Under the pieces are notes generated by a model. It saw nothing but the letters and a program-made list of their open reading frames with translations, was not told where the DNA came from and did no database searches. 64,000 bases of DNA from Cavia porcellus (Eukaryota > Chordata > Mammalia > Rodentia > Caviidae), in NCBI RefSeq assembly GCF_034190915.1, contig NW_026947486.1, positions 80,766,044-80,830,043 of the forward strand. Direction: 5' to 3'. The position numbers were made by a program, and so were the translations under genes. Below, in pieces: positions 11,871 through 21,342 of this stretch (positions are counted from its first letter, which is position 1; each line of letters begins with the position of its first letter).

Positions 11871-12083
11871 AGGTCAGTTGCCAGATAGCTCCAGAGATAA
11901 CCAGAAATGTGATACGGAAAATAATTGGTCAGGAGCAAAACCCTGGGGAAGAAGAGGCCCAAAGAGGTGAGGGAAGTCACCTCAAAGAAGTCATTTGGAC
12001 TGAGTCTTCAAGAAGGAGTAGTGGTTTGTCTGGCAGGCAAGGAGAGAGTAGAGGAACAGCATGTGTAAGATTACAGAAAGGGC

Positions 12084-12165
12084 AGGGCTAGGACATAGCC
12101 TAGTGGTAGAGCACTTGCTTCGCATGCATGAGGCCTTGGATTCTACCCCCAGTACCCTGAGAAGG
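12084..12165 (+). mobile_element. ID-type tRNA SINE (older subtype)
   Basis: TAGCCTAGTGGTAGAGCACT (A box) and GGATTCTACCCCCAGTACC (B box). Its anticodon arm is CTTGCTTCGCATGCATGAG, closer to the classical rodent ID/BC1 sequence than to the GGCATAAG subtype seen elsewhere in the window. Confidence 0.85.
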
Positions 12166-12169
12166 GGAG

Positions 12170-12940
12170 AAACAGGGACTATTTGGGGATTTCCAAGTCT
12201 TGGCCAGAAGGAATGGTAAAAGGAGAAAACACTGAGTGTAAGTGATACAGGACCAGAAGATAAGCTGGGGCCAGATCTTGAAAGGACATGTTGGCTGTAG
12301 CAAGTTGCTTAGGGTTTTTGCTCCAGAAGAGCGATTCTCAAACTGCTCTGCAGTGACGATGCCTACTCAGCCAGTGCCTGGAACTGTGCCCAGTGCAAAT
12401 GGGATGCTCACAGTGAAAAATAAATCAGTTAATGGGTAGAAGTTTCTCTATTTTAACTTTTTTTAATTATAAAGTTTCCTTAAATCTTTGACAGATGCTC
12501 TTGCTTATCTACTAGGAAGCAACAAAATGAGTGAAGAATATTAAACAGACAATTCCAGTATTGATCATGCTTAATTCAACAGTTTATTTTTTCATGGACA
12601 TCTGTGCTTGTGGCTATGACTTTATATTGCACACACATAATGTAGACATATTTTCTGCTAGCAGAAGTGTTCTTTTGAAAAGCATTTTTATTTCATATGT
12701 TAGGATTTAAATATCAATTATTTCATGACACTCTGGAAAGAGCACCATGATAACCACATGTTGTGCCACCTGAATCAGGAGAAACTAGTGAGGAGCTGCT
12801 GAGCACTTTTGAGCAAGGGAGTGGCATGAACATATTTGCAATTTTGAAAGGTTACTTTGGCTCTAGCTTGGGAAAAAGGTTGGAGCAGAGAGTGATGACT
12901 TGGGACTCAGTTCACTATATGGTTTGACCATATAGTGGTC
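12170..12940. other. Intergenic sequence without recognised features
   Basis: AT-rich DNA with no gene or repeat that I can identify with confidence. Confidence 0.4.
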
Positions 12941-12944
12941 AAAT

Positions 12945-13506
12945 ATGGTTTGACCTACCCAGAAACTCATGTTGAAATGAAATTCCCTTTGTGAGGTGCT
13001 GAGAAGGTAGAAATGTTATCTGACTTGTGTATAGAGGTGGGACCTTTGGAAGATGATTAGCATTAGATAAAATCACCAAGGTGGAGCCCCCATGGTCGAA
13101 TTATCATGGCTGTATAAGGAGAAGGACCAGAACACATGTGTGCTCCTTGTCTCTCACCATGTAACACCCTGCACTACCTAGAGACTAGGCCAACAAGAAG
13201 ACCATCACCATGGTTTCAATTCCCAACACCACAAAAAGAGGAGGAGGAGGAGGAGGAAGAGGAAGAGGAAGAGGAAGAGGAAGAGGAAGAAGAAGAAGAA
13301 GAAAAGAAGAAGAAGAAAAGAAGAAGAAGAAGAAGAAGAAGAAGAAGAAGAAGAAGAAGAAGAAGAAGAAGAAAGCAACCATCACTAAATGAGACCCCTT
13401 GACCTTGCACCTCCACAACTAGATCCCAAATAAAACTCTTTTCTTTATAACTCAGCCAGTCTGAAGTCTTGTGTTTTTAGCAACAGAGAATGGGCTAAGT
13501 AAGACA
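12945..13506 (+). mobile_element. MaLR-like LTR enlarged by a purine repeat
   Basis: Starts near TATGGTTTGACCTACCCAGA, carries CTGTATAAGGAGAAGGACC (TATA-like), AATAAAACTC (polyadenylation signal) and ends GGGCTAAGTAAGACA. A 138-base GGA/GAA array sits in the middle, stretching an LTR of about 420 bases to 560. Confidence 0.7.
13236..13373 (+). repeat. (GGA)n/(GAA)n purine array
   Basis: Changes stepwise from GGA units through GGAAGA to pure GAA units, about 46 triplets in all. The poly-Glu, poly-Arg and poly-Ser frames across it are artefacts. Confidence 0.97.
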
Positions 13507-13585
13507 TTGTTGACTGTTGTAGAAGTTCAAGCAAGAGATTATGGCACCATGGAAGGAATAAAATCAGCATTAAAGGGGGCTACTT

Positions 13586-13770
13586 TAGCTGGGTGTGGTG
13601 GTGCATACCTGTAATTCCAGCACTCTGGGAGGCTGAGGCAAGAGCTTCACAAGTTCAAACCTAGCCTACACTTAGTGAAACCTGGTCTAAAAAAAATAAA
13701 TAAAGAGCCAGGGAATTAGCTCAGTGTAAAGGCCCTCATTTCAACCTCCAGTACAATAAGGGTAGAGGGT
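13586..13770 (+). mobile_element. B1-dID dimeric SINE
   Basis: Left arm B1 (GCTGGGTGTGGTGGTGCATA, CAGCACTCTGGGAGGCTGAG), an A-rich linker, then an ID arm (AATTAGCTCAGTGTAAAGGC, TTTCAACCTCCAGTAC). Confidence 0.88.
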
Positions 13771-13849
13771 ACCCTTATAGCCTGTGTGCTATCCTAAGGA
13801 TGCTGAAGTTTCAATCTATAGGAAATAAAGAGCTTTTGAAGTCATGTTT

Positions 13850-13965
13850 TTTGTTTTTGTTTTGAGATTGGATCTTGCTTTGCAGCCCAGGCTGACCTTG
13901 AACTTGTGGCGAATCTCCTGCCTCAGTTTCCCAAATGCTAGGCTTTCAGGCATGTGCATAGTTCT
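13850..13965 (-). mobile_element. B1-type SINE, antisense
   Basis: TTTGAGATTGGATCTTGC, CAGCCCAGGCTGACCTTGAA, CTCCTGCCTCAGTTTCCCAA. The open frame across it is not coding. Confidence 0.85.
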
Positions 13966-14057
13966 TAATGAGTGTTTCTTAACATGCCCCAGAAGAGGAA
14001 TGGAAAAAGGTTGGTCAATGGGTACTAATTTATAGTTAGATATAAATAAATTCTGGA

Positions 14058-14150
14058 GGTGGGGGCATAGCTCAGGGGTAGACCACTTGCCTAGTATGCA
14101 CATAGGACTTGAATTTGATCAATTCCCAACACTACAAACAAAAACTGCAA
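14058..14150 (+). mobile_element. ID-type tRNA SINE (diverged)
   Basis: GGGGGCATAGCTCAGGGGTA and CTTGCCTAGTATGCACATAG, then AATTCCCAACACTAC in place of the B-box end. Confidence 0.8.
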
Positions 14151-14235
14151 ATCAAACCTCCAAGAAAAAAATAGTACCACAATCATTTTTTAAAAAGATG
14201 ATCTTATTTAAAACAGGTAGGGTCTAGTCACAGGT

Positions 14236-14505
14236 CTTTAGGTTACTGGGGCGTGGCCTCATGGACCATGGAACCCTGGCCTCTTCATCTTTCTTTGTTC
14301 TCTGACTCACATGAAGTGAACAGTTTTTCTTTATTACGCATTCTGGCCATGATGTACCGCCTCACCACAGGCCCAAAAACAATAGGACAAACTGATCAAG
14401 GACCAAAACCTACAAAAAGTATGAGGCAAAATAAATATTTTCTCCTTTATAAATTGATTATTTCAGGTATTTTTATGGTAACAGAAAGATTCCTAACACA
14501 TGCAT
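14236..14505 (+). mobile_element. MaLR-like LTR, 3' half
   Basis: GCCATGATGTACCGCCTCAC, CCTACAAAAAGTATGAGGCA, AATAAATATTTTCTCC and TTATGGTAACAGAAAGATTC follow the 3' half of a MaLR LTR, including the polyadenylation signal. Confidence 0.55.
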
Positions 14506-14817
14506 AAATATGTACAATTTTTATCTTATGTATTCATTTAAAAATTTAAAAAAAGAATTACCTATGTTGCTTTTTACACCTAAACCTCACCTCAGATCTG
14601 CTAAACCACAATCTCTGTAGGGGAGAAAAATTGTGGGTTTGTAACAGTCTCTCCAGGTGGCTCTGTGATACATCGAAGTCGGAAAAGGACTGCAAGAAAG
14701 CATTGAGCAGTAGGATGACAGACACATCTGTTTATACAGATTACTTGAGTCACCAAATGAGGAACTGATTGAAAAGGCAAGCCAGGAGGCAGGGAGAACA
14801 GTTAAAGGGATACTACA

Positions 14818-14957
14818 GGACCCAGCATGGTGACATACATATAATCTCAGGGCTCAGGAGGATAAGGAGAGAGTTCAAAGCCAGCCTGGGATGCATAATG
14901 AGTTCAAGGCTGACCTGGACTACACAATGAGACCTTGTCACAAACAAACAAACAAAC
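14818..14957 (+). mobile_element. B1-type SINE with internal duplication
   Basis: CCCAGCATGGTGACATACAT, two related modules CCAGCCTGGGATGCATAATG and GGCTGACCTGGACTACACAA, then an AACA-rich tail. Confidence 0.85.
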
Positions 14958-15149
14958 GATGCTGCAATAGTCCTAGGCAGGAGCCAGAACTTAAGAGAAT
15001 GTTGGGTTTTCCACCCACATCATGATCTGCTCATTATCCTCATACCTGCTTTGTACACATTGACTTAGACAAATGATATAATTTTGTATTTCCCCAATGC
15101 TTCTCATTTGACAAAATTAGTCCTCAGCAGTCTTCCCAGAGTCTTACAC

Positions 15150-15225
15150 TACAATCATGTAAACTGTATTAAGCACCTGCCATATCTAGAGCACTACACT
15201 GGGCACTATGGGCTTTATAAAGAAA
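15150..15225 (+). mobile_element. L2/MIR-like fragment
   Basis: TTAAGCACCTGCCATATCTA and CACTGGGCACTATGGGCTTT match the widespread L2 3' motif. Confidence 0.5.
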
Positions 15226-15455
15226 TAAAGGGTGGTTTCGCATATATTCACACAGAAATATAAAGTATTGGTTTATGTCTATATATACACACAGATACAT
15301 ATATACAGAAACGCAAAGTATGTTTATAATCAAACACAAAATCAGTCATAAGGCATCTGAGATGTAAAGTATATAGGCAATAAAACCAATGTTTACTTTC
15401 TTGACTTGGTGGCAGTTACGTGGACTTTATAAACATTGATTCTGCTCTATATTCA

Positions 15456-15545
15456 TTTTTTTTTTTTTTTTGGTACCAGGGATCAAACTCACGACCTCGT
15501 GCTTGCCAGGCAGGTGCTTATGCTGCTGAGCTAAATCCCCAGCCC
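15456..15545 (-). mobile_element. ID-type tRNA SINE, antisense
   Basis: T-run, GGTACCAGGGATCAAACTCA, TGCTGAGCTAAATCCCCAGC. Flanked by CTATATTCAT and CTATCTTCAT, a near-perfect target-site duplication. Confidence 0.92.
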
Positions 15546-16327
15546 TATCTTCATGTTTTAAGAAACTTCTGGATGCATGTTATATTCCAAAAGAAAAAAG
15601 CATTAGAAAAGATAAGTTCTTGAGTTAGTAAACAGCCCACAGATATGATACAGAATCTGGAGAAACAAGGTCTCAACCAATAAATGGCCTTGTAGTCTTG
15701 CACAGTAAAGTCACCAAGGCAATGGACTGAAATAAAAAGACACAGAGATGGAAAAGATAGTGATGACACCTTGGCGAGACACTGGTTTCACCATCACCAC
15801 CACTAGTCGTCTCATACCAAAACAAATTTATGGGTCAGTAAATTAGATATGACACACAAGTATCGAAGGACAAGTCAAATACACTACTGTTACGATGTTC
15901 ATATTTGCTGTGATTAAGCTTGGTATTAGTCTGGATTCTCCAGAGAAACAGAAGCAACAGAGTTACATGTAGACACACAGACCCCTTAATGCTGTTTCAT
16001 CAACCACACATCTGACATAGTCCTGTAAGATTGCTGTGGAGCTGAAAAGTTCCATCGCCTAATGACAATATGGCCATTATAATGTCACAGTATGATACAT
16101 TTATTCACACTGGTGGTGATGCTGGTGTAAACAAACCTACTGCACTGATGGCTGTACAGCATATATTACTATGTACACCACATAATACTTGATAATAATA
16201 ATGACTTAAGTTACTGGTTTATGGATTTACTATACTATATTTTTAATCATTGTTTTAGTGTGTACTTCCACTTACGTAAATTTACTGGGCTAAAGATATA
16301 GATTAGTTGTAGAATAACATTCACAAG

Positions 16328-16357
16328 GGCTGGGTTTGATCCCCAGTGTGTGTGCAT

Positions 16358-16408
<51 letters not shown>
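16328..16408 (+). repeat. ID tail fragment followed by (CA)n microsatellite
   Basis: GGGCTGGGTTTGATCCCCAG is a deleted ID SINE remnant. It runs into TGTGTGTGCATACATACACA and about 23 CA units, consistent with a microsatellite seeded at a SINE tail. Confidence 0.8.
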
Positions 16409-16412
<4 letters not shown>

Positions 16413-16433
16413 TACTACAAAACAATCTACAGT

Positions 16434-16615
16434 TAGACAGGTGTAATGGCACATGCTTGTAATTCCAGCACTCTGGGAGGCTTACACAGGACAATTACAA
16501 CTTATAGCCAATCCTAGGAAACTTAGCTAGACCATATTTCAAAATAAAAAATTAAAAACACAGGAGAGTAGCTCATTGCAAAGGCTCTGAGTTCAATCCC
16601 CAGCACCAGAAATAA
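16434..16615 (+). mobile_element. B1-dID dimeric SINE
   Basis: CAGGTGTAATGGCACATGCT, CCAGCACTCTGGGAGGCTTA, an A-rich linker, then GAGTAGCTCATTGCAAAGGC and GAGTTCAATCCCCAGCACCA. Confidence 0.88.
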
Positions 16616-17334
16616 TGGTCTACAACATTATCCCAACAGCAGACTCATATATCTTGTGTTTATTGTGTCTCTTGATTGCATCATACTTCCATGCTTAATT
16701 TACTCTCATGTAGAGTAAATGGCCCTTATAGTAATAGGCTATAATGTATATATACAGTAGATAGATAGATACATAGACCATACAGTCTAGATACATAAGA
16801 CACAATACCATCTAGGTTTGTGTAAGTATGTTTTATAATGCCTCTACAAAGATGAAATCATTTAGCCATGCATTTCTCAGAACATAACTCTATCATTAAT
16901 ATACATGTCATTAACAGGCACATCCTGTATGTATATATAGAGATAATAATACAGGAAATTTATTATAAGGAATTGACTAACATGATCATCGAGACTTAAA
17001 ACGCTTAATAATCTACTCTTGTCTGTAACCTAGAGATGCAAGAAAGCCAATGGTATAAAACTCTAGCTGAGAACCAGGGGACTCAATGGTACAAGTCCCA
17101 ACCCAAGGGGAGGGGAAGACTAATTCTCAGCTCAGCAAGCAGGCACAGGGAGTCAATGCAATCTTTCTTGGCCATTTTGATCTATTACGGCCCTCAACTC
17201 CCATTAGGGATTCCCATCTTCTTCATTCAGTCTACCAATTTAAATGCTCCTCTCTCCCAGAAGCATCCTCACATAAATACCCTATTTTTGGGTATCCCTT
17301 GTCCCAGTAAAGGTGATATAAAAAGAACTACTAC

Positions 17335-17410
17335 AGGCTGCAGATGTAGTTTAGTGGTAAAACTCTTATCATGTGTGAGGTTTGGAGTTAGAGTCCCAGC
17401 ATTAAAAAAA
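17335..17410 (+). mobile_element. ID-type tRNA SINE (diverged)
   Basis: GGCTGCAGATGTAGTTTAGT, TGGTAAAACTCTTATCATGT, AGTTAGAGTCCCAGCATT then A-run. Confidence 0.78.
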
Positions 17411-17529
17411 AATCTCAGGTTTGTAATTCTTAGTTTTCTAGAAGCCATATCAAAAGGAGAAATACTAGTTGGCATAGTTGTGTGTATTTCTTATACACAA
17501 AGATCACTGCATGATTCATTAATCTTTCC

Positions 17530-17720
17530 GGTATTTATTGAGCACCTATTGTATGTTATGTATTAGACTATGTGCCAAATATTAATGACAAGCAAAAAGA
17601 CTGGGTCTCTGCCTCATTGTGTATGGTCTAGTAGGAAAGACAGTCAACAATCAAATAACTCACAAAGAAATACAAAAATAATACTTCAGTGAAAGCAATT
17701 CAGGAGATATTTGTTGTACC
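17530..17720 (+). mobile_element. L2 3' fragment
   Basis: TATTTATTGAGCACCTATTG, ACAAGCAAAAAGACTGGGTC, CATTGTGTATGGTCTAGTAG follow the L2 3' end in order. Confidence 0.75.
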
Positions 17721-17841
17721 TGAAGTTCAAATGGCAGGGGAGGGCCTGGAGGCAAACGTTACTTCATTTACCAGTTTATTGTCAGTATTGTGACTTCAAG
17801 GAAATGAACTGATATCTGAAAATTAACTAGGAACCCACAAG

Positions 17842-18221
17842 TGTTTTGGTTAATTTTTGCTCATTGCTGGGACAAAATACCCTGCACTTCAAGTGGAGGA
17901 AGGAAAAGTTTATTTAGCTCACTATGGAAGTTTCAGTCCATAATCAGCTGGCTCCAGGCAGATTGGTATAGCACTGAGGCAACACTCTAAGGCAGCAGCC
18001 AGCAAAAGCAGACAGAGCAAAAGAGAGGAAGTGCAAGCCTCTTTTCCTTATAGTGTACACAGCTCCCCACCTTCCAGGGAGAGTGTAGCACTTACAAAAT
18101 CTTCTTGCCCACCTCTTCCACAAGTGGAGGATGTTTACAAAGTAAGAACCATGTCTCCCTGCTGAGTCTCTCAGTTAAATTCCTCAACTTCTCAAGTTGA
18201 CACAGTGTATCAACCATAGCA
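17842..18221 (-). mobile_element. MaLR-like LTR, antisense, exact 5-bp TSD
   Basis: Begins TGTTTTGGTTAATTTTTGCT and ends CAACCATAGCA, with ACAAG immediately outside both ends (17837-17841 and 18222-18226). The family end sequence TGCTGGGACAAAATACC is present. Orientation is antisense relative to the LTRs at 3709 and 41609. Confidence 0.82.
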
Positions 18222-18438
18222 ACAAGGTAAAGGAACAAGGAAGGGGGCAGAGCATTCCAGGGAAAAGGAAAAGCATATGTGAAATCTCTGCTTAAGAAAC
18301 AGAACTAATACTGCTGTGGCTAAAGTGCCAGGGGACTGTTGGGATATGAAATGAGACTGGGATGGCAGACACAGCAAAGCCATGAAGGGCCCCAGGTAAC
18401 TGCACTGGGTTTATTTTTATCCTAAAAGAAATGGGAAG

Positions 18439-19616
18439 TATATTGGTCGATTTTGTCCTTCCTGGGACAAACCACCTGACACTTGCTGCTTAAAGGAGGA
18501 GAGGTTTAATTTGGTTCATGGCTTCAGGGGATTCAGTTTATGTTCAGCCAGCTCCAAGATGGGAACATTCTGGTGGAAGAGTGTATCAGAGCAAAGCTGC
18601 TTAGGTCATGATGACTGGGAAGCTGAGCAGGGGAACAGCTCCAGAGAGGGAGAGAGCAGAGGCCAGATAGAGTACCCAAGGTCATGCCCTGTTACCCTCT
18701 AGACATACCCTGAAATGTGCTCCACCAATCCCCTCAGTGCCTCACAAGTCAATCAAATTGATATATGTGCACCCATGTTTATATCAGCACAATTTGTAAC
18801 ACTTAGATCTTGGAAACAACCTAAGTGTCCATCAACTGAGGGATGGGTAAAAAAGATGTGGTATTTTTATACAATGGAGTACTACTCAGCTATAAAGAAG
18901 GATCACATTGAGATATTTATAAATAAATGGACACAACTTGAGACCATACTCATTAGCGAAATAAATCAAACTCACATGTATAAATACCAAATAGTCTCCC
19001 TAGTGTAAAAAATGGTAAGAGTACATAAAATTTTATAGTAATCATGATTCCCTATTACATTGCTCTGAAGCCTTATAATGTCTGCATTCATTAGTTGGAA
19101 TGGTTTTATCCTGGTTTGTTTGATTTTATTATCTGTGATAGTATAAATAGCTATTTTAAAGAAAAGACATTAGAATAGCCAGAGCTGATTTAGTATCATC
19201 TTACTCTGAAGTCCTACTATGCTTTTGTTTTTCTGTTGCCTGTGGTTCTATCCTGTTATATCTTATTGGATATTATTATGTATGATAGTATAAATCAATT
19301 TTCTATGGAAAATGAGATAATATAGTAGCCATTGTTTGTTCTCTGCTATTTGGTTCTGAAAGCCCCGTAATGCTTTCATTCTCTTGACTGGTTTTATACT
19401 GTTTTGTTATGCTTGATACTATCGTATATGAAGCTATGCTTAACTATTTCAAAGAAACACTATGGTAGTTAGTGTTAATTATGGGTTGTCTTGTGCTAAA
19501 ATGCTGTGTTACTTGCATTGTCCTGATCTAATCTGCTTTGTTACGTCCTCTTTTGTCTTAATCTCTTTAAAATAAAAAAAAATTTAAAAAAACAAATTGA
19601 CACTCCAACTGTCACA
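18439..19616 (-). mobile_element. MaLR-like LTR split by an L1 insertion
   Basis: The LTR runs 18439-18761, is interrupted by an L1 3' fragment, and resumes at 19593 to end at GTCACA (19616). GGAAG flanks the whole structure (18434-18438 and 19617-19621), a perfect 5-bp target-site duplication that only makes sense once the L1 is subtracted. It aligns with the LTR at 17842-18221. Confidence 0.8.
18762..19592 (+). mobile_element. 5'-truncated L1 3' end with repeat-type 3' UTR
   Basis: The first 250 bases are the conserved L1 3' region (GGAAACAACCTAAGTGTCCA, ACAATGGAGTACTACTCAGC, ATTAGCGAAATAAATCAAAC). After about 19015 comes an AT-rich tail built of diverged ~145-base units (CTCTGAAG...TATAATG...GTTTTATCCTG...GATAGTATAAAT...TAGCC), ending AAAATAAAAAAAAATTTAAA. 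The direct repeat CAAATTGA at 18754-18761 and 19593-19600 marks the insertion. The tail matches that of the half-L1 at 47136-50269. Confidence 0.8.
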
Positions 19617-19621
19617 GGAAG

Positions 19622-20300
19622 GTACTGAGGGCTTAAAACAGGAGTGAGCATAATACCACATTCATGTTTTGAAAGCCTCCCTTGGCCTTAGAGAGTGTAT
19701 TGAAAAGAAGAAAGGTGGTCTGGAGATTGCTTAGGAAGCTGAGAGGTTATGGAGGCTTGTGTGAGGATGGTAGAAGTGGAAATGAAGAGAAGACTCATGT
19801 AGAAGATATTTAAAAGATAAAGACAACTCAGACTTGGTGATGGGGGCGTGAGGAAGACAAAAATGCCAAGAATGACACCTGGGTTTCAGGCAAATCTGTA
19901 GTTACATTTTGTTGAGATACTAAAAACACTGGAGAATCTTTGATTTGGGGAAAAGGACAAAGTTTTGGGCTCTAGTTTAATATATATTGAGCTTGAGATG
20001 ATTTTGAGACATGTAGGGGTAGACGATAAATTAGCAAGTGTACGTCAAAGATGAGATATAAATATAAAACTCATTGGTGATATTTAAACCCATCGGAATG
20101 GATGAAATTAACAAAGGAGAGAAAAGGATTCAAGACTAATCCCTGGAAAATCCCTAGACCTGGGAAATGGGAGGAAAGTCTGAAAAGGTAACTAAAGAAA
20201 AGCTGGAAAAATTAGAGAATAATCTGGATCATATGTCAGTGAAGCTCAAGGACAAGAAGATTTTAAGAGAAAGTAATGATTGACAGAACTAAATAGTGTC
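19622..20300. other. Intergenic sequence without recognised features
   Basis: Purine-rich, AT-rich DNA. No gene, RNA or repeat was identified. Confidence 0.4.
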
Positions 20301-20305
20301 AAGAG

Positions 20306-20565
20306 ATCAAGGAGGGCACAATGTTGGTTAGTGGTAGAGTACTTGCCTAGCATGCACAAAGCCCTGAATTCCTTGTGCTATGGCTTGAATCAAAATGTTC
20401 CCCCAAAGCCTGTGACTTGTTGCCCTGCCTTACAGCTAGTCACCCATGGACTAAAACCTCCACAAATTGTGAGCTAAAATAAACCTTTCATCCTTTAACT
20501 TGTGATTATTGGGTATTTTGTCCCAGCAATGAGAAAGTAACTAAGACATCCAGTATTGTTTAAGA
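20306..20565 (+). mobile_element. ID-type SINE split by an LTR
   Basis: The 5' part TTAGTGGTAGAGTACTTGCC...CCCTGAATTCC stops at about 20375. The expected B-box end TCCAGTATTG resumes at 20549. A short LTR occupies the gap. Confidence 0.75.
20376..20548 (+). mobile_element. MaLR-like LTR, internally deleted
   Basis: TGCTATGGCTTGAATCAAAA start, CCATGGACTAAAACCTCCAC, AATAAACCTTTCATCC and end GTAACTAAGACA. Only about 173 bases remain of an LTR of about 420. Its position inside an ID SINE shows that it inserted after that SINE. Confidence 0.75.
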
Positions 20566-20754
20566 GGTATTTATATAGGGATATTAATAATTTTTCATTA
20601 AGTTTATTTATAGTGAATTTTTATGTATGGAAATTTTAAATATTTAACCACTCAAATCTGTCAATATTTCCCTTTATGATTTTTGTTCTATATTTCAAGT
20701 TGCTAAACTGGATCCCTGCCTTGATCAGTGTGAATTTGAGATGTTTTATTTCTT

Positions 20755-20829
20755 GTGGATGCTGGGGATTTATCCCAGGGCCTTGTGCTCGTTGGGTAAG
20801 TGTTCTACTGCTGAGCTCTACCTCCCAGC
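20755..20829 (-). mobile_element. ID-type tRNA SINE, antisense
   Basis: ATGCTGGGGATTTATCCCAG, TAAGTGTTCTACTGCTGAGC. Flanked by GAATTTGAGATGTTTTA and GAATTTGAGGTGCTTTA, an aged target-site duplication. Confidence 0.88.
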
Positions 20830-21342
20830 CAGAATTTGAGGTGCTTTAAATTTCAAAGGTGAAGAACTGACAGCAGATCTTAGTAAACTCACCAAGGAGC
20901 TACCATCACATGAGATCTCTTGTTAGCCCTTACTTCACCTTTATCAATGTGACATTTCAAATATCATAGGATATAGAGCCCTTGCAAACACTCTGCCACT
21001 TTCGTCTCAAAACCTCTACTTCAAAAATATTCACTTGGACAAATTCTCTCCTTGTAATAGCAAATACAATGCAGGCACTTTATAGTAAACTGGTGACATG
21101 TTTGTATCATTATCTTCCAGGGAGGACCTCAAAAGATAATTGGTCATGGTATTTTTCTCCTGTAAGAAGTCATTAAAATAATGTTGAAACCATTGATTTT
21201 GGAGCATATTTTTTGTAACTCAAATCGTCAATATTAAATAACTTTACAAAATAGGTTTGGTCACCTGGGGACATATTGACCTGCAGCTAACTCACCCAGC
21301 CAACTCATGGGAAAGTCATGTTACTTAAAATCAGCCATTCTG

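Larger units (their letters stand above)
15925..17035 (-). mobile_element. Ancient mammalian repeat, interrupted (family not named)
   Basis: Fragments such as GGATTCTCCAGAGAAACAGA (15935), AAACCTACTGCACTGATGGC (16133), CAATACCATCTAGGTTTGTG (16804) and GCCATGCATTTCTCAGAACA (16865) recur widely in mammalian genomes and read as one or two old interspersed repeats. They are broken by a (CA)n tract and a B1-dID SINE. I cannot assign the family safely. Confidence 0.4.

Noticed and set aside
13136..13418. Poly-Glu, poly-Lys, poly-Arg and poly-Ser frames
   Set aside because: Direct translation of the GGA/GAA microsatellite.
16350..16408. CRISPR-like or functional repeat array
   Set aside because: It is a plain (CA)n microsatellite next to a SINE remnant, and the sequence is mammalian.
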